Counted from the first letter of the stretch, positions 1 to 11,039 are shown. The stretch is DNA of 64,000 nucleotides from Hirsutella rhossiliensis (GCF_020360975.1 NW_025408678.1:2046001-2110000), one strand, 5' to 3'. Translations and numbers: made by a program. The notes: generated by a model from the letters alone, not told the origin.

Positions 1-1977
1 GCTTAAAGCGATCGGCGATATTATTTACTTTAAGGAACTCTCGTCGTTAAGCTATAGACTAGTTTAGCGATAGTAGCTTAGTTAGTTCGGTGCTAAGTTT
101 AAGGTAAAACCTATAGTTAGCGAAGAATAGTAATACTCCTATAGTCTTAGATATAACGTTATTTACGGCGAACTTAGCTAAGGGCAGCTAGTCGACCTAG
201 TCGTCTTAGTAGAAGCTTATAAATACTCTTAGATATTATTCGATCCTTATATTAACCCGTTTTATTTATCTATCTATCTCTAAGTAGAAGGTAGAAGAAT
301 AGCGGAGTTAAACTCTTAGGTAGTCGGAGAGTTAGAGCTAAAACTTAGAGATAAATTAAGAACCGCGGTCGGAGATAATATTATCGGGTATACTATAGAG
401 GCAATAGACTCGGCTAATAAAGATAGAAGCTAGTTCTTTAGCTACTAGGCCTATAACTAAGATAAAATAGTATATCTTTATTAATTAGTATATAATAATA
501 AGGATATATTAGTATATTTTACTATTAGGCTTATATTTTAGTAAGGGCGTAATATAGTTAATAGGTATATCTAACTAAGCTTAGAATAGTACTAGTAGCG
601 GTTAAAGGAATCCTAGGGGTACCGACCTTAAAGCTTTAACTTAATTATATAGCTTATAAGCTTTAATATATTCCTTAATATCTTAGGTTATATATAGCTA
701 TTAGTAAGCTTAGCTAACTATATTTATTATCTTTATCTACCCTATATATCCTATAGGGCCTATAAAGTATATATAATAAATAACTTAGGTTTTTAGTTTT
801 TAATCTTTAAGTAAGATAAAGAGCTTCTTATAGTAGTATATACGATTCTTAATAATAAAGTAGTTTATTATTACTATATAAAGCTCTTTTTACTATTTGT
901 TAGGCTAGCGGCGGCGGGTTAATACGCCCTTTACGGCCGTTAGTATATCTTAGGCTATCTCTAAATTTTTATAGGCTCTATCGATTAGTTTATTAATAGG
1001 TTTATTTATAGCTAGTATTATTATATTTATTAAGGTAGTAGTAAGGTTAAATTCCTAATTAATATCTTATTTTAGTTTAGCTAGGGCCTATAGGTTAAAG
1101 ATATATTCTAGTAAAATAGCCTATTAGCGGTTCTTAATATAGTTATTATTTATATTTACGCGCTTAGGTCGGTCTTCTAGCTTTTAACTTAGCGTATTTA
1201 GACGGACGGCTTTAATACCTAGTTAATAAATAATATAAAGGTTAAATCTTAATAGGAACTTAAACTAATAGACTTATTATTAGTTTAGAGCCTTAGTTTT
1301 TATAAAATATTAAAGGTTCTTATAGTCTATAATAACTTTAAATAGTTCTTAGGTCCCTTAAAGCTTAGGCCTTTATTCTTTTAAAGCCTTAATAATTACT
1401 AGTAGTTCCTTATTATAGATCTTATAGTTATATTCCTAGGCTAAGTATTTTAATAAGAACTAAGCTATAGGTCGTAATATACCTTTATCGTTATACTAAG
1501 ATAGGACTCTTTTAGGCGCTTAGTTTAAGGCGTTTATTTTAAGTATAGTTTTCTTACTATAGTTATATAAAGCTAAAATAAGTACTATAAAGAATATAGC
1601 TTTTAGTTAGTTAAAAGCAAGCGTTTAATAAACTTAACTACCTAGTAAACGCTTAAATATAACTTACCTTATTATTTTAAAATAGATATAATATAAGTAT
1701 AGATCTAACTTTAAGATAGAGTATACTTATAAACTCTTAAAAAAGTATTTAAGCAACTAATTTAACCTCTTAATCTTTAAGTAAGTATTATTAAAGCTAG
1801 CTTTAGTTATCTAATACTAACTAACCTTATATTTTACTAAAAATAGTCCTCTAAGGTATTCCTTATTTCTAAGCGGCCTAGTATTATAAAAGACTATTAT
1901 CTATAATATTAAAAATTGCCTTAACTATTAAATCTTTTATATATATTAAACGGCGCCGTTTTAAGGCTATTTATAAG
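1..1977 (-). pseudogene. RIP-degraded Ty3/gypsy pol relic (RNase H and integrase part)
   Basis: This is a fragment of a gypsy-type polyprotein read on the minus strand. Between about 1520 and 1150 one minus frame, ignoring TAA/TAG stops, gives the gypsy RNase H order: an 'EYNYKIYNKELLVIIKALKE' segment, then 'IDYKNL-YF', then 'LLRFNFYIIY' and 'LEDRPKR'. Integrase should follow towards position 1; a weak match to the integrase zinc-binding region lies near 650-800. The stops fall where Gln or Trp is expected in the family, as RIP would produce. CpA and TpG are almost absent. No LTR of this element is visible, so it is either cut by the window edge or truncated. Its RNase H differs from that of the gypsy element at 10116-25032, so it is a separate family or lineage. 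Confidence 0.7.
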
Positions 1978-2752
1978 TATCGCGTATACTATATACGTTA
2001 ATTAACGCTATCGCTTATATCTTATAAGAAGGTATAAGCAATAAGCGTAGAATCGGGTAATTAATAATATAAGCGGAAAGATCGGTCGAAGGAGTATAGG
2101 GTAGGATTTCGTCCGGAATTTATAACGAGCATATAAGGGGCTGAATAATATATTAAAAGAATAGCGTTGCAAAAGATATATATAAACTTGCTTGTTCTAT
2201 CTACTACTCCTAGGGAAATCCTTCGTCTTTTATAGACCATTGCTCGCCTACTAGTAAACTAATTAGTTAGCTTTCTAGCACATTCTATAGTACTTAAAAA
2301 GCTCTATCTATAGTATATCTTCCTAACTTAGTAGGTGGTCTAATTATAGCGTGATGGTTAACGTAAGACTATGGGTTCTAGTATAAGTAGTGGATTTAAC
2401 TAGAATGTTCTATGCCCTACCTATTCTTGTATCGCGGATATCTTCGGAACCGCTAGGCCAAAATAGGCAATAGGGTATCCGTTCTGCTCGTAATTAACTT
2501 ATGCATTTTATGCATATTTTTGTTTATAAGGATAGGCTTATCCTAACCCGCCTTTCCTAGAGGAAGGTATAGATGTCTAGTAGAGGTCTTTGTCTTTTAA
2601 GGGTTATTCCCTTAGACTGTATTATAGAGCCTCTTTCTACTAGCTTATTCTATAAAGCCTCCCTATGCCTATTATTTCTTTATAACAGTAAAATGGGAAT
2701 ATAAGGGTATATTCTTATATATCTAATAGGCGGCTATATCTTTTTCGTAATA
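1978..2752 (+). repeat. 5' LTR of the miniature element, interrupted by a solo LTR
   Basis: Bases 1978-2022 and 2725-2752 together make a 73-bp LTR matching 2980-3052, with differences that are nearly all C/T or G/A transitions. The remainder is the inserted 697-bp solo LTR plus one TSD copy. It contains the perfect palindrome CGTTAATTAACG. Confidence 0.8.
2018..2724 (+). mobile_element. 697-bp solo LTR (family Y), copy 1, with TSD
   Basis: The LTR itself is 2023-2719, starting TATAAGAAGG and ending TATTCTTATA. These are RIP derivatives of TG...CA ends. It is flanked by TATCT at 2018-2022 and 2720-2724. The empty site is preserved in the 3' LTR of the host miniature element near 3015-3025, which shows that this segment was inserted. 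A second copy of exactly the same length lies inverted at 23825-24521. This copy keeps more CpA and TpG than its surroundings (for example near 2340-2520), so it is younger or was mutated less. No internal region is attached, so it arose by LTR-LTR recombination or is a non-coding element. Confidence 0.85.
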
Positions 2753-2769
2753 GTTATAAGCCTAGGCGG
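2753..2769 (+). other. Primer-binding site (half-tRNA iMet) of the miniature element
   Basis: GTTATAAGCCTAGGCGG directly follows the 5' LTR. It is complementary, allowing RIP transitions, to the anticodon stem-loop of fungal initiator tRNA-Met, the priming mode known from copia. Confidence 0.65.
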
Positions 2770-2979
2770 AGTATTTACCCCTCTAGGAACTTCCCGGTAA
2801 CTACGCACGTACCTCTTCTAGCTAGCCTAGCGCGTATTACCTAAAGGCCTATAGTTCGAGTCCCGCTAGCGCAATTAAGCGCGGTTTTTATATAGGGCCT
2901 ACCTATATAAAAATTCCCTCTATAGTCTAGGATATCTAGGTATCCTAGGACGAATTAACCTAGTATCCCTAAGGGGGTA
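2770..2979 (+). other. Non-coding interior of the miniature element with tRNA-like box motifs
   Basis: No reading frame is seen. Two pol III-like motifs occur: TAGCCTAGCGCG near 2833 resembles an A box, and AGTTCGAGTCC near 2862 resembles a B box. A full tRNA cloverleaf cannot be drawn, so this is only a suggestion. The interior ends in a polypurine tract at about 2970-2978. Confidence 0.4.
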
Positions 2980-3052
2980 TATTATATATACTATATACGT
3001 TAATTAACGCTTTTGCTTATATTTAATAAGCGGCTATATCTTTTTCGTAATA
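2980..3052 (+). repeat. 3' LTR of the miniature element (73 bp)
   Basis: Starts TATTATATATACTATATACG and ends CGTAATA. It is followed by the TSD ATAAG at 3053-3057. It shows the uninterrupted form of the LTR. Confidence 0.8.
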
Positions 3053-3134
3053 ATAAGAGGTAGTAAAAGATAAGTAAGTAAGGAAAGTAAAGGAGGTAGG
3101 AGGAGATTAAAGGTCGAAATTACTATTTTATAAT

Positions 3135-3598
3135 TATTATAAAGCGTGGCCTAATTTTATAGTTCTTAGAGATATCCCTTAGTAAGAGGGACTAAGAAAG
3201 CTAAAAATACTTAGTATAAAAGAAGGAAGAAAGAGCTAAAAAGAGGTATAAAAAGAAGGGTAGGAGTATAAGGGGAAGTAGATATAGTAAGAGATAAGAT
3301 AGATATACTAGTAACGGCTAAAAAGGAAGGGAAAAACTAGTAAAAAGCTTAGTAGTTAAAAGGATATTAGTAGCTTCTTTAAGTAGGATCTTCTTTATTA
3401 ATTAAGATACTAAATAGGTATAAAAAAGGGCGTTAGTTAAAGGAAAGAAGGATAATTAAGGTAATATAATAATTACTCCCTTACCTTAATTACTACCCCT
3501 ATAAGAATTAAATAGCTTAGCCCTGCCTATCTAACCCCTTACTTTTAATTTTATCTTTATATATTTTATATATACTTTTTATATCTCTCTACGTAAGA
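3135..3598 (+). repeat. 5' LTR of copia copy A
   Basis: TATTATAAAGCG at the start corresponds to TGTCGCGAAGCG of copy D through six transitions. The LTR ends ACGTAAGA immediately before the primer-binding site GTTATAAGCCTAGGAGG (3599-3615). Confidence 0.85.
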
Positions 3599-3739
3599 GT
3601 TATAAGCCTAGGAGGAATAGTATTCTTATACTTTCTAGCTACTATAAAAAGTACCTTTCTTATATCCCTTATAGCTTCCTTTTACCTTTATTACTAAAAA
3701 AGCTAATTTTACTTAACTTTTCTACCCTTCCTTAGAATA

Positions 3740-6700
3740 ATAACGAAAACCGACTTTTCTACTATCCCTATAGTCTATAGGACGATTTTAGTAGAGCCCT
3801 AAGATTAGGATAAGTAGGTAAAGGAGCTACGGGCTCGTATAAATAGAACTATCTATAATTTAGTCTTCTTTAATAAGTAAGACCCTCTTAAGCCCCCTCT
3901 TTATCCTAGGGCAATAGACTTTATAAAGGGAGCTACCCTCTTTTCTAAGCTAACCTCTATATAGTAAAGAGCTTTTTCTACTACCTTAGGTAACTATAAG
4001 AGTTATCGAAAGGAATACCTTTACGAGATAAAGCTATTAACTACTACTTATATAGCGATAACGGAATCCGTTAGTATTATAAAGCTAATCTCTCTTTAAG
4101 AGGAAGAGACTCCTAGGTAGTAGCTTTTAAAGCTTAAGACCTCGATAGCTCCCTTAAGGGGATATATAACTAACCGTATTAAGAAGACCTATATAGTATA
4201 CCTAGGAGCCTTTTCTACTAAGAACCTACTAGCGTTTTCGTAGCTAGCTAAGTAAAAAGAAATCCTTAAGGAAGCTAACTAATACTTCTTAATAGAAGCT
4301 CTTTCTAGCTAGTAGCTATAGGATATATCTCTACTAATAAAGCCTATTAATAACGGTTACTTAACTATCTTTTAAGAAGCTAGCTAAGAACTAAATAAAG
4401 AGGCTAGTAGAGTATAATAGTAAGTAGTCTTATTCCTTTATAGCTAGCACTCGACCTAGACGGTTCGACCTATAGCCCTTATTATTACGGCCCCCGCTAC
4501 TACGGCTATTACTCCTTTAGCTCCTCCTCCCTTAAGAGCCTTAACCTTATCTTTAACGGCTGCCTTAGTCCCGGCCCTAGCTCCGCTTATTACTCTAGGC
4601 CCGGTCCTATTAGTTAGACTAGCCTAACTAGTCCCTTAATAGACCTTTTAGTCCGTTAGTCGAAAAATTAAGGAACTAGTCGAAATTAAACCTCTTTATT
4701 AAAATTAGTAATAAGGGGTAAAAAAGGGGGGTTTTTAAGCAGACCTTTTAAAAATAAATAAGGATTCCTCGAAGAGATAACGTATAAGGAGGAATCGACC
4801 TACCTATTAAGTATATAAAAAGCCCTATCGGCTAGAAGACTACTAGTAGGTCTTTAAGGAAAACCGACTTAAAGGAATTAACCCTTTAAAGAAGCTATAA
4901 GAAATAGTATAATAGTCTCTTAAGGAGGACCCCTTATTATAAAAGAAGATAGATAAGGTTTAAGTTACTAAGAAATAGTAACTAATAACGCCGCTGCCCT
5001 TATTCGAGCTATAAATTTAAGGATAAATTATTAGTATAGTAAATCTAGCCTTTATCTTCCCTATAGATTAGTAAGACTACCTATTAAGACCCTCTAACTA
5101 TCCCCTATAAAAATTAGCTATCCTCGACTCTAGTACTTCCCTTAATATCTATAATATACTCTTATAATTCTAGTCCTTTAAGAAAGTATAAAGGGAATAT
5201 CTTATTACTAGGGAATTAACTATATAGATAAAGGGATATAGAAGGGTGAATTTTACGATAAAATTACTTAATAGGTCTATATAAATTCTTCGACGAAAAA
5301 GGGTAGCTTTTTACCCTCGATTTTTAACGAGCTTAATTTCCTTTTATCTTTTTTAAAAGGAAGGAATCTTCTAGGATATAACGTTTAAGCCTATAAAGCT
5401 AGTCTAAAAGAATTAAACTATTAAGCTTATCGAGGAAAAGTTCGGTTAATTTATTTTTAAATTCCGACCTATCCTTAGGAAGGAATTACTTAAGAAGTTA
5501 GCTTTCCTTCCTAAGAGGGTAGGTTTTAAGGACCCTCTACTAGTAGCCTAAGGAGATAGTCTTCTTTAGTATATATAACTTAGTTACCTAGGCCCCCTAG
5601 CTTTATATAAGCTAGGCCTATAATAGGGCGTATAAATAAGGGGCCTAAAGACCGTTAAATATAAATACTATAGCTAAGAAAAGACTAGGAGACGAATTTC
5701 TAGACGATCCCTTTTATAGCTAGACTAGCTATATAAGGAAATTTAGGTCGACTAGACCGACGTCTTTAAGGACTAAGAAAGCTTTATTAAGGTAATATTT
5801 TTATAGACGCTTTTTTAAGGATAGTTTTCCTTTATTTCTTATAGACCTACCTAAGTAAGTATAACTAGTTTACTTTTTAAGACTTTATTAACTAGATAAA
5901 ATCCTAGTTTAGCTATAAGGTAAAGAAGATATAGTTTAATAGAGAGCTATTTATAAAGGATATCTTAAATTAGCTTCGAAAAAGGGGTATTTTACCCTTC
6001 TTATTAGTACTAAATACCTAGGCCTCGAACGGAGGGGTAGAAAGATTAAAGGGTACTATAAAAGAAAGGGCCTATCTAATAAGACTTACTATAAGGCTTC
6101 CCTATAACCTTTAAAGGGAAGTTATTAAGACCGCTTATTACCTTTAGAACTAAACTCCTAGGGACCTTAAGGACCTTAAGGAACTAAACTAAGGAATAAA
6201 CTAGAAATTACCCCTTAAGCTCTTTATAAAAAAGAGGGCTTCGCTAGCCTACCTTTATGCCTATAGCTATAAGGTATATACTATAACTACCGATATATAG
6301 CTAAAAAGGAAGAAGAAAAGAAAGCTTAATCCTAGAGCTTTTATTAGTTTCCTAATCGGCTATAATTCTATAAATATCTTTTAAATCTAGATTTCTCTTT
6401 TATAAAAGGTTATTTTAACTAGGGATATAATTTTTAACGAATCTAGCTTCTTTAACTAAAAGAAGGATTAATAGTCTATCTTACTTTTATAATATTCGCT
6501 AATTTAAAAGATCTAAATTCCCCCTTCTTAATAGTCTTAAAAAAAGGTCTTAAATAAGGAAATTAAAGAAGAAACTAACGTTAAAGTAGTTAAGGATAAT
6601 ACTAACTTCGAAAAAGAAGAAGCTATTAAATTAAATAATCTAGATAAAGAAGGAGACTATTAAAAAGTAGTAGAGCTAGAATACGCCTACCTTCCTACGC

Positions 6701-9000
6701 CTCCTTTTATATAAGAAGAAGATCTAAAAGTAGCTTTTTTAGTTAGTCTTCTTATCTTAACCCTTAAGGGGGTAGGAAAGGCACCTCTCTTAAAGGATTA
6801 CCTAGCTACTTTTTTATCTTTACTTCGAGAAGTAAAGGAAGGTATAGGGCCCGATATAGTTACTAAAGAAGACTAACTTCTCCCTTATTTCGATTGTTTT
6901 TCCGACTTTTATTTAACGCCTATAAAAGATAGTTCTTATAAAGTATTTATAGTAAGCTAGCTTTTTAAGCCTCTATTAGTAGGGAAGGTATATAAAAGAG
7001 ACCTCTTAGACCTACTAGTAAACTAAAAGTAGCTAGAAAGATACCCTTTTAAAGACTAGTTTTTCTAGGCCTAGAAAGACTACCTAGCCTTATATAAAGA
7101 GATAAGGTCTTTTAAAGAGGTCCTTAAAGAAATAGTAAGAAGAAAATAGGTCCTTAGCTATAAGTAGGTCTTTATCTATAAAACTAATAAATATAGCTTC
7201 CTTTAAAGGTATAAAGCCTAGCTAGTTATTTATAGGAATTAATAGAAAAAAGGGGATTTACTTACTAAAGTAACTATCTTAGTAAGGATATTATTTTAGA
7301 CCCTTATAGCTATAGTAATAGAATTTAACCTTAAACTTAATTAGATAGATATAGTTAATACCTTTATTAACTGCTTACTTAAGAAAGAAAAAGTTATCTA
7401 TATATAACTTCCTCTTAGTTTCTAAAAACTAAGAAAGATTCTATAGCTTAGGAAAGCTTTATATAGACTATATAGATTACCCTTTCTTTAGTAATAGTAT
7501 TAAATAAGTTCCCTTAAAGCCTTAGGCTTTAAGAAAGTCCTTTAAGAACTATATATAATATAAAAGGGTAAAAATTTAGTCTTCTTTTATATTAATAATA
7601 TTATCTAGGCCTACCTAAAAGAAAAAGAAGCTACTACTAAGGAGGCTATATAAGGCCTATAATAAAAGTATAAGATAACTAAGCTAAGGGAGCTAAAGTA
7701 GTTCCTAGGGATATAAATCCTTTAAAATAAATCCTAAGGAACTATCTAGCTTACCTAAGACGCTTATATTAATAAGGTCGCTTATAAATTCCTCCTTAAT
7801 TCCCTTAATAAGAAGCTTCCCTCTATACTAATATTAAATAAAGAGGTTTTACTTAATCTATCCTTTTAAGCTAGTTTAACGGTAGCTATAGTATATACCT
7901 AAAGATATACCTATACTAATAGTAATAGTCGTAGCTAGATACTAAAGGACGAGGGGGTCTAAGGGGAATAAAGGAAACGAGAAAGTACTAAGTAAGGTAA
8001 GGTAAAAGTAAAGAGGGCTAAAAAGGTATATTAGTAAAAGAGGATATAAAAGAAGATATCGATACTAATACTATTTACTAGCTAAGGAGGAAAAGAGACC
8101 TCTTTTGTAGACCGAACTTTCCTCCTTCTTCCTTAGATAAATAAGGGCTAAGGGATTATTTAATTAAGAAGAGGGCTAGCTAAAGACTTTACTACGCGGG
8201 CTATATATTCCTTAGGGTATAGATGCCCCCGTTAAACTAAGGAGTAAGAGAAATACTAATATTAATAGAAGGTAAGCTCTTTGCTTTTTTTTTAGCTATT
8301 TTTACTAAACTAAATATCTTTTTATAGTCTCTTAGCTAGCTAAGTATAACTAGAATCCTAGCCCTAGGCACTAAGAAGTAGTAAACTAAGTAACCTTTTA
8401 TCTCTATTTAACGAGATTATATAGTCTATACCTAGGAGGGTAGGAAAGGAAATTAGCTACCGAAATCTTCTTTTATTTAAGCGATTTATCCTTTATAAAT
8501 AATTCCTTAGATAGAAAGAGCTTATAAGGGTATATTATATCCCTTTTTAAAGGAACTATTACTTAGAGAGCTTTAAAGTAAGCTATTATTACTACTTTAA
8601 GTATAAAGGTAAAGCTATTAGCTCTTTTAAAAGTATTAAAAGAAGCGATTTTCCTTAGCTAGCTATTAATATCTTTATAACTATAACTTCCGACCTTAGT
8701 AGCTATAAAATATAATAATATATAGACTATATAGATTCTTATAAAGGAAAAAAGTAAGCTATTAACCTAGCTATAGTATATTAATATCTATTAGTATTAG
8801 TTATACTAAGAGGTTTAAAAGGGACTTATTCCTATCTTTTAGGTTTTAACGGTATTAATAAAAGCTAACGATCTTATAAAGCCCTTACTAAAGTAAAAGC
8901 TAGCTATCTTTTTATAGTAAATTAGGCTAGAAGACGTTTAAGAGAAGCTATCCTTAGAAGCCTGCCTTAAGAGTTTATAAGAGGAGCTAATAGTATATAA
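3740..9000 (+). pseudogene. gag-pol pseudogene of copia copy A
   Basis: This is the collinear, RIP-destroyed equivalent of the 1647-codon gag-pol frame of copy D. The initiating ATG is mutated. Almost every Gln and Trp codon has become TAA or TAG, and acidic catalytic residues are replaced (YVDD to YINN near 7585). Recognisable stretches include the RT 'IVNTFINC' region near 7350 and the RNase H segment near 8460-8700. It cannot encode a protein. Confidence 0.85.
7872..8239. mobile_element. MITE inserted in copia copy A (364 bp, TA target duplication)
   Basis: The element 7874-8237 begins GTTTAACGG and ends CCGTTAAAC, perfect 9-bp terminal inverted repeats that extend imperfectly for a few more bases. 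TA is duplicated on each side (7872-7873 and 8238-8239). Copies B, C and D have no insertion at this point; in copy D the empty site reads AGCTAGGGAG near 18300. There is no coding capacity. TA targets and this size fit a Tc1/mariner-pogo (Fot1-like) miniature element. No autonomous partner is recognised in the window. Confidence 0.75.
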
Positions 9001-9315
9001 GAGGAAGGAGACGTCTATAGCTAAAGAGAGGAATTAGGACTTATCTTAAAGGAAGGCCCCTAGCTTAATTAGGACTTATTCTTCTTAAAAGCTCCCTATT
9101 TAAGGACTTATTCTTAGAGAAGCCCCCCTTTTTTATAAGACTTAATTTCCTCCTTAGGCCCCTTTTTTCTAAAAGTAAGTCTAAAAGAGCCTAGGGCTAA
9201 AACCTAGATTTCTTAAGTAAGGGATAATTATAAACTAAGACCTCCTCTATACGCTTACTAGCCTAAGTATTTAGCTTCACCCTTTTTATAAGGGCAGGCT
9301 ATAGCTAAGGGGGTA

Positions 9316-9390
9316 TATTATAAAGCATAACTTAATTTTATAGTTCTTAGAGATATCCCTTAGTATAAGGGACCTAGGAAGCTAAAAAAT
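9316..9390 (+). repeat. Truncated 3' LTR of copia copy A
   Basis: The segment starts TATTATAAAGC after a purine tract AAGGGGG and matches the first 75 bp or so of the 5' LTR. It then joins unrelated sequence at GCTAAAAAAT. Confidence 0.8.
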
Positions 9391-9412
9391 AAGTTTTAAA
9401 GAGGGAGCTAAT

Positions 9413-9492
9413 ACCCTTATAGTATAGTAGTTATATACCTAGGAAGCTTACTAGCTATAACGCTAGAGTCGGTTTAAATCTAGCTAAGGGCA
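9413..9492 (+). pseudogene. RIPed tRNA-like sequence (tRNA pseudogene)
   Basis: A 7-bp acceptor stem can be drawn between ACCCTTA (9413-9419) and TAAGGGC (9485-9491), with discriminator A and one A-C mismatch explained by a G to A change. The D arm has GTAT/ATAC around an AGTAGTTAT loop, close to the usual box A. The T loop is TTTAAAT, which RIP would give from TTCGAAT, within a 5-bp stem. A TTTTT tract follows at 9499. The anticodon region is about 6 nt too long and has no T33, so no anticodon can be assigned; a short intron or damage would explain this. It is not expected to be functional. Confidence 0.5.
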
Positions 9493-10115
9493 CGATTACT
9501 TTTTAGTTAAACTAATAGACTACGCTTACTTACTTATTAATTAGTTAATTAGCGCTTTTAGAAGCGCTTATAAATATACTAGTAGTCTAGCCTCGCTATA
9601 AGTAGGCCGGCCTAGACCTCGCCTACTTAGACCTAGCGATAATTTCGTTAGGACCTCCCCTTAACCCCGGTCTAGGCCCCTTAACCTAGAAAATAAAAAC
9701 CTAGGGCCGATACTAGTAACTTAATAAGTATAGTAGGAAGCTAGTACGATAACCTAACTACCGGCCTAGCTAAAGGCCGGTATTAATAAAAAATAGCTTA
9801 CTAAGCCTTATAGCGGAAAAATAAAGTAAAGCCTAGGAAGATATCGTTATAAGATAAGGTTAAAGATAATTATATAATTAACTATTAACCGTTAACTAAA
9901 AAACGCTCGTACTACTAATTAATACTATATACCCTATATATATAAAGGAGTTACTTTCTAAGGTTACTTTATAATAAAGCTAATATAATTTCGACTAACT
10001 ATAACGATACCTAAGATAGCTAGCGTAAGATTTCTATATATTATAACCGCGACTTAGTATAAGGGCGGACTAGCTATAAAAGAAGGGAGGGTTTTCCTTT
10101 AAGTACTTTAGTTTT
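9493..10115. other. RIPed DNA, nothing assignable
   Basis: AT-rich sequence between copia copy A and the gypsy element. It contains a few GC-richer patches (about 9600-9700) but no motif, ORF or LTR that can be identified. It ends with GTTTT (10111-10115), the left TSD of the gypsy element. Confidence 0.5.
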
Positions 10116-10599
10116 TATAACGACTAGTATTATTCCTAAGGGATAAACCTATTAAGGGGTTTATATTAATAGATATAATATAGCGTAGTCTAAGTAATAA
10201 TATATATATTACGTTAGTAATAAGTTAGAGGTTATAAACTATAGACTATAACTAGGTAATTAAGTAATCGGAATTAGAGATAAGATCGTAATAGAGATCG
10301 TAATAATTATAATATTAAAAGCTATTAAGCTATCTATCTAAAGGAGTATTCCGTTCTTTCCTTATATATCTCGAGAGCTTCCCTAGATCGCCGAGAGCGC
10401 TAGGTGATCCCGTCGTTAAAGAGAGCTAGAGCGCTAAAGCGATCCTACGATCCTAGCTATAAAGCGTTAGAGCGCTAAAGTAACCTATCGCTCTAAACTT
10501 AATTAGCCCGTTAGTCCGTCTAATATTCCTTGCTTCCTACGTTATATAACCTTATAATATATATTAGTCCCCGCGGTTCGCTAGACTATAGTCGTAATA
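10116..10599 (-). repeat. 3' LTR of the gypsy element (484 bp)
   Basis: Direct repeat of 24546-25032 with differences that are mostly transitions. It includes the conserved block 'GAGCGCTAAAGCG' near 10430. A small open frame here (10530-10718) is only LTR sequence. Confidence 0.9.
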
Positions 10600-11039
10600 G
10601 GATGCCTCTCTTCCTTTTAGTCTTATCTCTAAGACTTATTAGTTTAGCCGCCGTATATAAATATACCCTTATCGCGTTATATATAAGTATATTGTTCCTT
10701 ATTCTTTTATCCTTTTAGGATATATTACTAATAGTATATTTAGTCGTATTTAAAAATCCCGTTCTTATAATTCTAATAAATTATATTAACGATCGGAGCT
10801 AGTATCCTAGACCGAGATCTATAGTATTAAAATTATACTTTACTCTTATTATTTTCGGTTAAGCTTAAATTATAAAGTCGGCGAGCGTTTTAATTAGTAT
10901 TTTAAATATACTTCTATAGGCCGTTCTTATAATAGGTATAATATAGCGTCCGCTTATTTATTTTATCCCTTTCCTTCCTTATTATTCTTTTTACTAATAT
11001 TCCTTCTTTTTTAGTTCGTTATATTATAAATTAATAATA

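Larger units (their letters stand above)
1978..3052 (+). mobile_element. Miniature LTR element (TRIM-like), 373 bp before a nested insertion
   Basis: The element is bounded by the 5-bp duplication ATAAG (1973-1977 and 3053-3057). Its 3' LTR (2980-3052) is 73 bp. Its 5' LTR (1978-2752) is also 73 bp once the nested 697-bp solo LTR and its TSD are subtracted. The LTRs begin TATCGCG or TATTATA, both derivable from TGTCGCG by transitions, and end CGTAATA. The 227-bp interior begins with GTTATAAGCCTAGGCGG, a half-tRNA(iMet) primer-binding site, and ends with a purine tract AAGGGGG just before the 3' LTR. No coding capacity is visible. This is the plan of terminal-repeat retrotransposons in miniature, which depend on another element's proteins. 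The shared primer-site type makes a copia-like helper plausible (inference). Confidence 0.8.
3135..9390 (+). mobile_element. Copia-family retrotransposon, copy A (heavily RIPed, 3' LTR truncated)
   Basis: The 5' LTR is 3135-3598 and the interior runs to 9315. The 3' LTR begins at 9316 but similarity stops at about 9390, so only about 75 bp of it remain. The whole interior aligns collinearly with copy D (13492-19822) except for a 364-bp MITE insertion at 7874-8237. Mutation is extreme: even the ATG that starts gag in copy D is ATA here (about 3740), and the reverse transcriptase YVDD motif has become YINN near 7585. Left flank is ATAAT. No right TSD can be checked because the 3' end is lost. 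Confidence 0.9.

Noticed and set aside
2833..2880. Functional tRNA gene in the miniature element
   Set aside because: Box A and B-like motifs exist, but acceptor and T stems do not pair.
10530..10718. 62-codon open frame
   Set aside because: It lies entirely in the gypsy LTR and its 3' flank, and the hydrophobic translation is a by-product of AT-rich sequence.
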